Of a DNA stretch of 46,047 nt, positions 18,221 through 26,531 are shown piece by piece; within the stretch, counting starts at the first letter, position 1; each line of letters starts with the position of its first letter. This DNA comes from Bryobacterales bacterium. GTDB lineage: Bacteria; Acidobacteriota; Terriglobia; Bryobacterales; Bryobacteraceae. Location of the stretch: contig PLDF01000365.1 of the NCBI GenBank assembly GCA_003135055.1, forward strand, positions 2,463 to 48,509, read 5' to 3'. The notes beneath the pieces are model-generated. The model was not told where the DNA came from. It ran no database searches and saw only the letters and a list, made by a program, of their open reading frames with translations. Position numbers and translations under genes: made by a program.

Positions 18221-18488
18221 GGCTATCCTTAGTCAGCAGCCGTCCTGATATCGGTTTTCGTCTTGTCCCGTGGCCGCCCGCAGCCTTAAATTGGGACTGT
18301 TGCATAACTTTACGCTCACGGACATCGCGGCCAGCATCGCGGCGGTGTGTCTGTTTCCGCTGTTCGTTCTGATTCCCGGCTATGCCGTGGCGTGGCTGCT
18401 CGATCTCTTTGAGTTCCGCCGCAGGACCTGGCTGTTCCGCGGGGCGTTGAGCGTTCCTCTCTCCATCGCTATCGCGCCGATTCTCAGT
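18221..18488. repeat. 268-bp direct repeat, copy 2
   Basis: The partner of 16425-16692. It starts 49 bp before the GTG of the intact membrane-protein gene and extends ~219 bp into it. Confidence 0.9.
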
Positions 18489-20474
18489 TACCTGGCGGGG
18501 CGGTACTTCTCGATGACCGCGGTCTGGGGGCTGTACGCAGCCTCGTGGGCGTATGTAGCTGTCGTTGTCCTCAGAGGGGTTGCGCTCAGAGGAAGAAAAG
18601 AGCCCGCGCCGCGGTCGCCCGCCGGAGCATGGCGCATGGCGATGGTGGTTCTTTCCATCTGGGGCGCGCTGGCGCTGTTCTCGCTGGTCGATCTCCAGAT
18701 CGGCGGCAAGTTGTATTACACCACTACGGCGTTCGATTCGTCGGTGCGGACGCAATTCATCCATGCCATCAGCTCCACGGGCATTCCTCCGGCGAATCCG
18801 TTCTTCTTCCCCGGCCACGCCCAGCCGCTGCGTTACCACTACTTCTGGCTGATTCTGTGCAGCATGGCGGACGTGGCCGGCGGCGCGTTCGTGGGTCCGC
18901 GCCATGCGTTGATCGGAGGCACGATCTGGTGCGGCGCCGGATTCCTGGCGCTGGTCGCGTTGTTTTTCCGGCTCATCGCCTATCGGGGGCCGGAGACGTT
19001 CCGGCGGCGTACGCTGGTTGGCATCCTGCTGTTGGGCGTCACAGGCCTCGATATTCTGCCCAACGCTTTCTATTGGTTGACGTATTCGATGGGATTGACG
19101 GGGGCTATCCCGCCCTACCTGGAATCTTGGAACGAGCAAGTGGGAGGCTTCACTTATACGGCGCTGGGGGAGGCCCATTATCTGGCGGCGCTGGTTGTGT
19201 GCCTGACGGCTTTCTTGCTCTTGTGGGAGGCGCCTCGCCACACCGGCGCGGGCCGGTGGAAATATGCGACCGTGGCTGGAATCGCGCTGGCTTCGTCCGT
19301 GGGCATAGGGATCTACGTCGCCTTCGTGTTCGGAGCTTTCCTACTGCTGTGGACGGTGGTCGCGGTTGCCAGGAAATGGCGCGCCGAGGCGGGGACGCTG
19401 ATCGCGGCGGGCGTTCTCTGCGCAGTCTTGGCGTTGCCGTATCTGGCAAGCGTGACTGGCGGCGCAGGCTCGGGCGGAAGCGGGTTCCCGATCGCATTCC
19501 GCATACGCCGCTTCTACGTTGTGCACACCATACTTACCTCGCAGGGGCGCGACCAGGCGTGGCGACTGGCCTTGGCGGATGGCGCGACGCTGCCGCTGAA
19601 TTACCTGTTCGAGCTGGGGTTTTTCCTGGCTGCGGGCATACTCTGGTGGCGGCGCCGCCGCGCGCGCCGCGAGCCCCTTTCCCGTGCGGAAATGGCGATC
19701 GCGTTGATGATCGCGACCAGTGTGGCGATATGCAGCTGCCTGTGTTCCACTGTCATCTCGAACAACGACTTGGGGTGGCGAGGACTCCTGGTGGCGCAGT
19801 TCGGGCTGCTGCTCTGGTCGGTGGATGTTATCACGGACCAGCGCTACAAACGCAGCGTGGCGTTGGCGGCGATGATTGCCCTCGGCGCCGCCGGAACGGT
19901 GTGCGATGTTTTCCTGTTCCGCCTGTATCCGGTGGTGGCGGATCGAGGCGGGCTGCCTGAATTGGGTTGGATGTCGCCAGACCGTAAGCTGGGCGAGCGT
20001 AACTACGCGGTTCGTGAAGCCTACGAGTGGGCGGACAAACATACGCCCGCGAACGCCATCGTGCAATCCAGCCCGCACGCCGTCTTTCAGGACACGACCG
20101 GGTTCCTGTATGCCAACCGGCAGATCGCCGCGGCCGGTCAAGGGTGCCTCGCGGATTTTGGCGGCGACGCGTCGCTCTGCGCTCCCATTGTGGCCGCCGC
20201 GAATATGCTATTTCCGGAACGCGGCCAGATTGCGCCCGAAAGTTCCGCGGCATGCGAGAAACTTGGGGCTGATGTCCTGATCGCCACGGATACGGATTTC
20301 GTGTGGTCGGTCCAGGATAGCTGGGTGTGGCGGGAAAAGCCGCTCTACGCGAATCGGCTGGCGCGGGTGTTTGGGTGCCGGAATTCGACTAAGCTGTTGG
20401 AGGCAATTGCCCAGCCCCCGGCTGCCGCGGCGAAATCGGCGGGCGCCCCTGAGGAACGAAATGGGGGGCGGTAA
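18270..20474 (+). CDS. Large polytopic membrane protein of a surface-glycan locus
   Basis: 734 residues with about 13-15 predicted membrane spans from residue 17 to ~510 and a soluble C-terminal domain (about 540-734). The first outside loops carry YYTTTAFDSSVRTQFIHAIS and a Pro/His/Tyr-rich PLRYHYFWL. The C-terminal part contains REAYEWADKHTPANAIVQSSP, the kind of sequence found after the membrane part of GT-C-type or YfhO-like proteins. I therefore think it is a GT-C-superfamily-like glycosyltransferase or related polysaccharide protein, but I do not recognise the exact family. The start region is duplicated at 16474. Neighbouring GT87 and acyltransferase genes support a role in cell-surface polysaccharide assembly. 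Confidence 0.75.
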   Translation: MAARSLKLGLLHNFTLTDIAASIAAVCLFPLFVLIPGYAVAWLLDLFEFRRRTWLFRGALSVPLSIAIAPILSYLAGRYFSMTAVWGLYAASWAYVAVVVLRGVALRGRKEPAPRSPAGAWRMAMVVLSIWGALALFSLVDLQIGGKLYYTTTAFDSSVRTQFIHAISSTGIPPANPFFFPGHAQPLRYHYFWLILCSMADVAGGAFVGPRHALIGGTIWCGAGFLALVALFFRLIAYRGPETFRRRTLVGILLLGVTGLDILPNAFYWLTYSMGLTGAIPPYLESWNEQVGGFTYTALGEAHYLAALVVCLTAFLLLWEAPRHTGAGRWKYATVAGIALASSVGIGIYVAFVFGAFLLLWTVVAVARKWRAEAGTLIAAGVLCAVLALPYLASVTGGAGSGGSGFPIAFRIRRFYVVHTILTSQGRDQAWRLALADGATLPLNYLFELGFFLAAGILWWRRRRARREPLSRAEMAIALMIATSVAICSCLCSTVISNNDLGWRGLLVAQFGLLLWSVDVITDQRYKRSVALAAMIALGAAGTVCDVFLFRLYPVVADRGGLPELGWMSPDRKLGERNYAVREAYEWADKHTPANAIVQSSPHAVFQDTTGFLYANRQIAAAGQGCLADFGGDASLCAPIVAAANMLFPERGQIAPESSAACEKLGADVLIATDTDFVWSVQDSWVWREKPLYANRLARVFGCRNSTKLLEAIAQPPAAAAKSAGAPEERNGGR

Positions 20475-20517
20475 CCGTGGGCGACGTGAACGGCTGCTCC
20501 CAAATCTGTAGCGCAGG

Positions 20518-20577
20518 AACATTCCCGGCCTCGACGGCATCCGAGGCATAGCAGCCCTTACGGTGGTGGCGTTTCAC
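20518..20577 (+). pseudogene. Remnant of an acyltransferase-3 gene N-terminus
   Basis: The 20 codons read NIPGLDGIRGIAALTVVAFH, which is the hallmark opening of OafA/YrhL-type acyltransferase-3 proteins. After this the frame continues into unrelated residues and ends. No complete gene follows on this strand, so it is a leftover from a deletion or rearrangement. It lies ~650 bp from a complete acyltransferase gene in the opposite orientation, and is not part of it. Confidence 0.7.
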
Positions 20578-20628
20578 GGCAGGTCGGAACGATTCCCGGG
20601 CAGGCTCGCCGTACAGGTCTTTTTATCC

Positions 20629-20940
20629 AGCAATGGATTTGGGGGACTTGCTGTCGGGAACCCCTTCGCGGCAATCATTGTACTCCAGGCAATCGCTTAT
20701 GAGTGGCCTATTCTCGAGAATCGAAATGGCGTCTTTACTGGCGAGCGCGATTACAACAAGCAAGAGTAACGTAAGCTCCAAGTAGGCCGAATATCCTATG
20801 GCGTCTTACTTGTGGGCAGTGTCGCCAAGGTGGTCGTCGAGCGGTGCGGCCACGGCGTATGTCTTACTATCTGATCGAGCGCCCAATGCTATCCCTCGGC
20901 CGAAGATAGCTGGCTTCAAGCAACAGCCGCGCTCCACCTC
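20629..20940. repeat. Diverged direct repeat X, copy 1
   Basis: Aligns, with several indels, to 24461-24745. Shared blocks include GCAATGGATTTG, GCAATCATTGT.CTCCAGG, CTATTCTCGAG, GGCCACGGCGT and CCCTCGGCCGAAGAT. It has no intact open frame common to both copies. The pair brackets the acyltransferase and second glycosyltransferase genes. The rest of the 20475-21222 gap shows nothing else I can name. Confidence 0.7.
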
Positions 20941-21222
20941 TCGTCACCCAGCCGTTGTATTTGCTTACCCGTCTCGAAGAGCGGTTCCCTTGAGGCGACG
21001 ACGGCGGCCCACGACCCAAGAATACGGGCATCATCCCGGACGTATTCAAGAAAACAAGGCTGGAGACTCGGCATTACCTGGCCGTTGACCCGCGGAATCT
21101 CCCGAAAATGCAAAGTGTTCCTCTCACGACGGGAAGAATTCCAGAAGATCCGGCTTGGGCCGACTGAGCCGGCCTTCGGCAAACTTTCCCTCCTGGCGCT
21201 GAGCGCGGGAAGGCGACCTGGC

Positions 21223-22338
21223 TCAAGGAAGTAAGTCGCTTGCCGGACCGATTCCTAACGAGGGGCCGGCAAGCAAATCCGCTTTCGGGGCGGTCCTAAA
21301 AAGATGGCTTCCGGACTCCAAAAGGAACATCGGTAATTTTAGAGCCTTTGCAAACAGTATTCCAATCACGATACTTAACCAGAGGTACAGGAAAAACGAT
21401 ATGTTGATTCGCCAATCCGTAGAATACCCGCCACGCATCGTCCATTGAAGCACCGGTAGATGAATAAGATAGATGGTGTAAGAGTAAACACCGATGGGAG
21501 CAGCGCATCGGACCAACAGGTTGTCCGGCCGCACGCACTTAAGACTGTAGATTAAGAGTCCGCCATAGCCAAGAAATGTACCGGTCAAGCCTAACGTATA
21601 CATGAACGGGTTATATAAGAAGAAACAAAACTGAGGCGAGAGTAAAACGACGGTAACCGCTAATAACCAGCGCCCACGGTTACGGACAATACCCGCGATC
21701 AACTCGGGTCGAAATTCCCAGAAATAGGAGATCAAGACCCCAAACGCGAGCCCGTCAAACCGAAGATGAGATTGCATTGGAAAGCTGCGCCCTTTTCCAT
21801 CCCACACAGCGATGCAGCGGCAAACGAAGCAAAATGCCATGACAATACCCGCCGCCTGCGGTAACTTGTCGAACGGATTCTTACGCCTTGTCGCTAACCA
21901 AAAAGCAGCAGGCAACAGAATATAAAAGTGCTCCTCAACGGCCATTGACCACAAATGTTCCCACATAACGCCGGCCGATCCGTAGTTTTGCGCAAACACT
22001 ATAGAAGGCCATATGGCACTCCATTTATACGGGACGCCAAAATAAGCGGCGGCAACGATAGTTCCTAGCACTAGCGTGTAATACCCCGGATAAAGCTTTA
22101 TGCTGCGTCTCGCAAGAAAATGGCCGACTCGAATGTTACCGGAGGCTTTGTACTCCCGAAATAGCAGCCCGGAGATCAGAAAGCCGCTGAGAACGAAAAA
22201 CAGATCGACTCCACTCCAACCGAAGCGCTGCCAGATTGGAAACCAATTCGTACGGCGTGAAACCATAGCACTGAAATGAGTGCTAAGAACCAGAAAAACC
22301 GCTAAGGTTCTCAAGGCGTCCAGTTGCTTAATCCTCAT
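21223..22338 (-). CDS. Acyltransferase family 3 (OafA/YrhL-type) membrane protein
   Basis: 371 residues. The family opening (QLDALRTLAVFLVLSTHF, with the conserved His) is followed by GVDLFFVLSGFLISGLLFREY and ARRSIKLYPGYYTLVL, then WSMAVEEHFYILLPAAFW. These are diagnostic blocks of the acyltransferase-3 fold, which has ten membrane spans. The length is normal for the membrane domain without an SGNH extension. Proteins of this family move acetyl or other acyl groups onto extracytoplasmic sugars such as O-antigen or capsule. The surrounding glycosyltransferases suggest a surface polysaccharide acceptor. The region upstream (22339-22820) carries a repeat shared with the upstream region of the next minus-strand gene. 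Confidence 0.9.
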   Translation of the reverse strand: MRIKQLDALRTLAVFLVLSTHFSAMVSRRTNWFPIWQRFGWSGVDLFFVLSGFLISGLLFREYKASGNIRVGHFLARRSIKLYPGYYTLVLGTIVAAAYFGVPYKWSAIWPSIVFAQNYGSAGVMWEHLWSMAVEEHFYILLPAAFWLATRRKNPFDKLPQAAGIVMAFCFVCRCIAVWDGKGRSFPMQSHLRFDGLAFGVLISYFWEFRPELIAGIVRNRGRWLLAVTVVLLSPQFCFFLYNPFMYTLGLTGTFLGYGGLLIYSLKCVRPDNLLVRCAAPIGVYSYTIYLIHLPVLQWTMRGGYSTDWRINISFFLYLWLSIVIGILFAKALKLPMFLLESGSHLFRTAPKADLLAGPSLGIGPASDLLP

Positions 22339-22489
22339 GGCCGGATGTCACCACCATCTCGCCGGGAGAAGATCGCTCCGGCGCCATGGGCGGCGACACT
22401 CGCCACCGCTGCAATGCCAGGTTCGAGGGGTTGTCCAAGGACGGTGGAGTCGATTCTCCGTGGTGGATCGCCGTTCCATTCGTAGGTTG

Positions 22490-22795
22490 GATCGTCAGCC
22501 ATCACATTTCCCGAAGTCGGCAGTTCCTGGAACGACAATGAAGGCGAGGTCCTCTTTGCGGTCTGAGCGGCCGTAGCACGATCCTCCCAAATACGACGGG
22601 CATGATCGGCATCTGATTATGAACATAGGTCAACTCAAGAGTGGTTTCATCATACGCTGTTTGGCGCATCATGACAAGCTTCTGGCCGATAGTCTCTAGC
22701 CGACAAGAAGCAGCGCCAATGCTATCTAATGTTAACTTATCGGGTGGAATGGACGGCGGAACCCACGGCCGCGAAGTCTTGAGGATGGGCGGGAC
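22490..22795. repeat. Diverged direct repeat Y, copy 1
   Basis: Aligns with gaps to 23930-24275. Shared blocks include CATTTCCCGAA.TCGGC, GAACATAGG.CAACTC, GTGGTTTCAT, GTTTGGCGCATC, AGTCTCTAG and the GGTTAACTTA/TGTTAACTTA region. It lies upstream of the acyltransferase gene, while its partner lies upstream of the GT87-like gene. It fills most of the 480-bp gap; no intact gene is supported, although a broken minus-strand frame ends in EWNGDPPRRID. Confidence 0.7.
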
Positions 22796-22820
22796 CTTTT
22801 CACGCACTCTAACTGCGGCA

Positions 22821-23873
22821 TCATAGCCTGCGCATCATGACGGCAAGCCAAGGAATCGGAGTTATCAACATTCCAGCAACATAGGATGCAAACCGGCCGC
22901 CAGCCGGCGTCTTACCCGGACGGCCATACCTTTCGAGCACCAGCATTATCGCCGGGAGCAAAATCACGCCATCCATAACATAGGCATGATAGCTGCACAA
23001 GAAAGACCCGGCTAGCGCCGCAACCGTGGCATCGACATAATCCAATCCGACGATCGCTATGCAGGCCAGAATGAGCGTTAGGATAACCAGCGGAATCTCG
23101 AATCCAGGTGGCGCAAGGCCATTAATGTTGGGCATAACGAGTCGGTTTGGATTGATTCCAGGCATCGTCAGGACATGCAGGTAGTCTACAGGCCATCTCC
23201 AGCCGGCGCTGACGAAGCTCAAAGCCAAAAGAGCCGAGACGCCGATCGCCGAGCCTTTAATTACCGGCCAGCGCCGATGACGAAGCAACAGCAGCGGCAA
23301 GAGCAGAAACAAATGAAACTTGGCGATACATAGCGCCAGCGCTATACCGGCCCAAACCGGACGATTTTTAACTTCCAGCCGCCGCCACAAAACCAACCAG
23401 AAAAAGAGCAACGCTGTATCGGCGCCAAATGTAAGACATGTGAGAATGGGAAAAGACCAGCAGGTGACGATCGCAGCTAATTTTCGCGACCCCGGCCAAA
23501 GCCACGCCGCGGCGATTACCGCGACTAATTGGAACGCAGCCCAAATGTATCGTGCCATTTCATACGGCAACTGCGCCAACGGCCAGAGAAAGAGTGCGAA
23601 GCAGGGTATCCGGGTAAAGAGCAGCGACGGGCCGTATCTGCCGGTCGTGGCGACCTGGATTGCCCAGATCGACTCCGGGTCATACAGACGATTAGTTCCC
23701 GCCAGACGAGCGCCAGAGTAAAGCGCCAGGAAGTCCGTCTCCGTTCCGACGAATGCAGTAGTGAAGAAGCGCATGATCAATCCGGCGCCTAGTAAACCGG
23801 TACTGAATAAGCCTAACAGACATAAACCGACGGTTAGCTGGCGGTTAGTGACGTTCCACTTGCCGATTCTCAC
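22821..23873 (-). CDS. GT87-like polytopic glycosyltransferase, paralog of the 16817 gene
   Basis: 350 residues from a GTG start. All signature blocks of the paralog are kept: TETDFLALYSGARLAGTNRLYD, RIPCFALFLWPLAQLPYEMARY, CWSFPILTCLTFGADTAL, ALCIAKFHLFLLLPLLLLRHRRW, PNINGLAPPGFEIPL, SYHAYVMDGVILLP. By eye the two proteins share well over half of their residues. Codon use here is closer to the GC-rich background than in the 16817 gene, so the two copies probably have different histories rather than arising from a fresh duplication. The expected role is transfer of a sugar from a polyprenyl carrier at the periplasmic face. Confidence 0.82.
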   Translation of the reverse strand: MRIGKWNVTNRQLTVGLCLLGLFSTGLLGAGLIMRFFTTAFVGTETDFLALYSGARLAGTNRLYDPESIWAIQVATTGRYGPSLLFTRIPCFALFLWPLAQLPYEMARYIWAAFQLVAVIAAAWLWPGSRKLAAIVTCWSFPILTCLTFGADTALLFFWLVLWRRLEVKNRPVWAGIALALCIAKFHLFLLLPLLLLRHRRWPVIKGSAIGVSALLALSFVSAGWRWPVDYLHVLTMPGINPNRLVMPNINGLAPPGFEIPLVILTLILACIAIVGLDYVDATVAALAGSFLCSYHAYVMDGVILLPAIMLVLERYGRPGKTPAGGRFASYVAGMLITPIPWLAVMMRRL

Positions 23874-24130
23874 GCCGCCACGGCCTTGAGTCTCCGCGGT
23901 GGATTAGCGTTCCGCTCGTAGGCGAGATCGCTTGCCGCACATTTCCCGAAATCGGCCTTTACTTGAACGACTGAAGGCGAAGTCCTCTTTGCCGTCTCAG
24001 CGGCCGCGAGGGCGATCTCCGCAAATGCGACAGGCACGACCGGCGCCGAGACAGTCATAAACGTCAACACGCTGGCGAATTGCGTCCGCGGGCTGAGTAC
24101 GAACATAGGCCAACTCCGAAGTGGTTTCAT
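23870..24130 (-). CDS. Small doubtful ORF overlapping the GT87-like start
   Basis: 86 residues, starting MKPLRSW and ending NANPPRRLKAVAA; its stop overlaps the GTG of the glycosyltransferase in GTGA, as in coupled genes. No domain is recognisable. It lies inside repeat Y copy 2, and the corresponding frame in copy 1 is broken, which speaks against a conserved protein. It may simply be an open stretch in a decaying repeat. Confidence 0.25.
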   Translation of the reverse strand: MKPLRSWPMFVLSPRTQFASVLTFMTVSAPVVPVAFAEIALAAAETAKRTSPSVVQVKADFGKCAASDLAYERNANPPRRLKAVAA

Positions 24131-24275
24131 GATAACGCCGTTTGGCGCATCCCGACAAGTCTTTAGGCAGCAGTCTCTAGCTGCCCAGGAGAAGTGGCAA
24201 TATCATCCAAGGTTAACTTAGCAGGCGGATGCGCGGCAGAGCTTACGGCCCCGAAGTCTTGAGGGACGGCGGAGC
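23930..24275. repeat. Diverged direct repeat Y, copy 2
   Basis: The partner of 22490-22795 with the same order of matching blocks, plus an extra ~45 bp insertion around 24055-24100. Confidence 0.7.
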
Positions 24276-24506
24276 GATCCCGGCGGCGGAACGACAGATT
24301 TGGCCGGCGGGAGAACTTCCACAATGAGATTGTATTCGCAACCGTGGTAAGGACGATAGAGGAACCGCGACAACCGTACGCCGCCGTTCATCCAGCATGT
24401 TGGTGGATAGAATGAAACACGGCCGGGTCTTGTCAGTCTCCGGCCCAGTTGGCGGGAATCCCGCAATGGATTTGAGGACTTCCTGCCGGGATCCCGTTCG
24501 CTGCAA
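24243..24506 (-). pseudogene. PemK/MazF-like toxin remnant
   Basis: The frame contains GFPPTGPETDKTRPCFILS followed by RRTVVAVPLSS, the pattern of the first half of PemK/MazF endoribonuclease toxins (G-x-E-x-x-KTRP and a PLSS strand end). After this the sequence becomes Pro/Ser-rich and no longer fits the fold; a neighbouring frame gives EYNLIVEVLP, suggesting a frameshift. No start with a good ribosome site and no antitoxin gene are evident. I read it as a decayed toxin gene. An alternative is a short unrelated ORF, as only about 35 residues match. Confidence 0.45.
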
Positions 24507-24745
24507 TCATTGTGCTCCAGGAAATCGCTGGCGAGCGCCTATTCTCGAGGATCTATCCGATGGCGTCTGCTTGAGGGGCTCCGTCGCCGAGGTGATCGGC
24601 GAGTGGTTCGGCCACGGCGTGGAGTATAAATACTGATTGCTGTCGTAATCGCGCGCGCCAGCATGTCTCACGTATCTAATCGGGCGCCCAATGCAATCCC
24701 TCGGCCGAAGATGGCTGGATTCAAGGAGCCGCCGCGCTCCCCTTC
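24461..24745. repeat. Diverged direct repeat X, copy 2
   Basis: The partner of 20629-20940. Copy 2 overlaps the 5' end of the MazF-like remnant, while copy 1 stops at the same point and joins the acyltransferase remnant, so the break lies at the repeat edge. The remaining 24746-24872 stretch shows nothing nameable. Confidence 0.7.
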
Positions 24746-24872
24746 CAGCCCGTACCGCCGCTTAGCGTGGCCGCGTTAAGCCACGTACTATTTCATTGGA
24801 CGCTACATTTAGCCCGGGCGCGCCCAAGTCATCAGCGGCTCTTCCATAATGCCCGGCGCATTTCCCCGCCGC

Positions 24873-24904
24873 GCGGGTTAGCTGAAGCAAGGCTAACAGC
24901 CCGC
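24873..24904 (-). terminator. Hairpin downstream of the response regulator gene
   Basis: GCGGGTTAGC pairs with GCTAACAGCCCGC across a 9-nt loop, with a 3-nt bulge. It lies 15-46 nt past the stop of the minus-strand regulator gene. The stem is stable but no T-tract follows. Confidence 0.45.
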
Positions 24905-24918
24905 CCAAGGGCCTGAAC

Positions 24919-25671
24919 CTAATAGGGCCGCTGGACCACGTGACGCATCGGCGTGGGGAACCGCGCTGCAGTATCCGGCCGGTCCGCCTGACGGTCGGCT
25001 GGGCGGTCGAGCACCAGCGAGCGCAGGCCAGGCATGGCGCTGGGGACGCGCGAGCTCTTTTCCGGCAGTTGGCCGGTGGTGAGGTTTTTGAGTCCGAACA
25101 GGGCCAGCTCGAAGCGATCTTTGACGCCCACCTTCTGGAATAGCCGCGAAAGGTAGACCTTCACCGTGCCTTCGGAAATCATCAGCGTGGTGGCGATTTC
25201 CTTATTCTTCAAACCCTGCGAGAGCAGGCTCACCAGCTGGCCTTCACGCTGCGTCAGCGCCACGCGCCGCGCGCACAGGAAGCTGTCGGTGAGCGCCTTT
25301 TCGAACCAGAGCTCGCCGGCTTGCACCTTCTGCAGGCACTTTACCTGGAGGTCGGTCGGCAAAGTCTTGCGGAGGATGCCGCGGACCCCGAGGCCCATCG
25401 CCTGGAACGCCAGCTCGGTGGATATGGAGTTCACCCAGAGCACGATCTTGCAGTTCATCATGGCGTGCTTCATTTCGCTCAAAACGGCGAAGGTGATCTC
25501 GGGCGTGAGGTCCATCAGGATGAGATCGGGCGCGCCGGCGGTCATCTGCTCCATCAGACAAGCCACCGTACCGCAAGTCGGCAGCAAATCGAAGGCTTCG
25601 GCCTGCCGCAACACCGATTCGAGTCCCTTGGCCAGGATGGGCTCGTCGCTATAAAGTAGGATTCGCGTCAA
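24919..25671 (-). CDS. NarL/FixJ-type response regulator (REC + LuxR HTH)
   Basis: 250 residues. The N-terminal receiver domain (about 1-120) keeps the phospho-acceptor region DLILMDLTPEI, with Asp near residue 54 on the third strand. The acidic pocket is reduced: the start ILLYSDEP has one Asp and one Glu, and the Lys-containing strand reads GVRGILRKTLP. A LuxR-type HTH (about 135-200: LTQREGQLVSLLSQGLKNKEIATTLMISEGTVKVYLSRLFQKVGV) follows, then a disordered Pro/Arg-rich tail of ~45 residues. It is transcribed away from the PilZ/Tad genes across an AT-rich spacer, so it is a candidate regulator of that pilus cluster. No histidine kinase gene is adjacent. Confidence 0.9.
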   Translation of the reverse strand: MTRILLYSDEPILAKGLESVLRQAEAFDLLPTCGTVACLMEQMTAGAPDLILMDLTPEITFAVLSEMKHAMMNCKIVLWVNSISTELAFQAMGLGVRGILRKTLPTDLQVKCLQKVQAGELWFEKALTDSFLCARRVALTQREGQLVSLLSQGLKNKEIATTLMISEGTVKVYLSRLFQKVGVKDRFELALFGLKNLTTGQLPEKSSRVPSAMPGLRSLVLDRPADRQADRPDTAARFPTPMRHVVQRPY

Positions 25672-26139
25672 TTTTCTTACCTTTCCGTGAAAACCGCCGC
25701 CCTTGTTGCAGGCGGAATAAAGCTGAGATAGTTACTAAATAACTGTTTGCTTTTCTGTGTATATTATGTCTGTATTCACTTTGGTTGTCAACTAAAATAC
25801 CATTACTTTTGGCCAATTTCACGGAATGATTTTCAGTACTGGCGCGTTTGCAAATTAGTAAACTACTTATTATCAGATATTTACATGATACTACGGCCCG
25901 TGGGTATTTCCGTAAACATAATCCATAATTTCCCAAATCACCTACTATTAACGTTGCCGGGAGTATCCGCATATTGCCGTAAACGTTCCCACGTAATAGG
26001 CGATGCATGACTCCCTCGCCTGATTTGCTCGGGCGTTCTCTTTTCCTAATAACCTTTGCATACACCAGCCTGTAGCCCATTTACTGTATTGTTCCGCTCA
26101 ACCCCGCAGAGGTACATTTCCTATGTCGAAACAAAGCAG
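25672..26139. other. AT-rich divergent intergenic region
   Basis: About 470 bp, distinctly richer in A/T than the rest of the window, between the response regulator (minus) and the PilZ gene (plus). It has one strong minus-strand promoter (25763-25791). On the plus strand I saw only poor candidates, for example TTGCAA at 25848 with TATCAG at 25871. Confidence 0.6.
25763..25791 (-). promoter_or_regulatory. Sigma-70-type promoter for the response regulator gene
   Basis: On the minus strand TTGACA (25786-25791) is followed after exactly 17 nt by CATAAT (25763-25768), close to the ideal -35/-10 pair. The predicted transcript would start near 25756, leaving a ~85-nt leader before the ATG at 25671. 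A GTTGTCAAC small palindrome overlaps the -35 box. Confidence 0.65.
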
Positions 26140-26526
26140 ATGAGACAGGTCAACAGACGCGAGAGCCACCGGGTGGAGATCAAGCTGTATTGCTACGTAA
26201 CTTCTCCGGCCATATGGACCCGCGGCGCCATGCACATCGAAAATATCAGCCGCAGCGGCCTGCTGGTGGCATGGCGAAGCGATACGGGAGCGGTCCCGAC
26301 GCCGGCTGTTGGACAGATCCTCACTATTGAAGTGGAATTGCCGGCCAATCACGGATTTGCGCCGAAATGCATCCACTGCCAGGGCGCCGTCGCGCGAATA
26401 TCTATTGAAGACCAGGAGTGCCCACGCGTCGCCGTGCGCCTCAATTATATGGACTTCCGGTCGTTCCCCGACCTCGTCGGCGTACAAGCGGCGTCGCATG
26501 CGGCTGCAAATTCATGGATGGCGTGA
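26140..26526 (+). CDS. PilZ-domain protein (c-di-GMP receptor type)
   Basis: 128 residues from the ATG at 26140; the frame is open from 26056, but the PilZ fold begins at QVNRRESHRVEIKL, directly after this Met. The c-di-GMP signature is present in two parts: RRESHR (RxxxR) and ENISRSGLLV (a [D/N]xSxxG motif). It is a stand-alone single-domain protein. The next gene begins at its stop codon, so it belongs to the Tad operon transcript. It probably links c-di-GMP level to pilus output or to the membrane protein that follows; that link is an inference from position. Confidence 0.85.
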   Translation: MRQVNRRESHRVEIKLYCYVTSPAIWTRGAMHIENISRSGLLVAWRSDTGAVPTPAVGQILTIEVELPANHGFAPKCIHCQGAVARISIEDQECPRVAVRLNYMDFRSFPDLVGVQAASHAAANSWMA

Positions 26527-26531
26527 CGGAA

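Noticed and set aside
25841..25855. Sigma-54-type promoter (GG and GC elements)
   Set aside because: The two elements are only 7 nt apart where 10 are needed.
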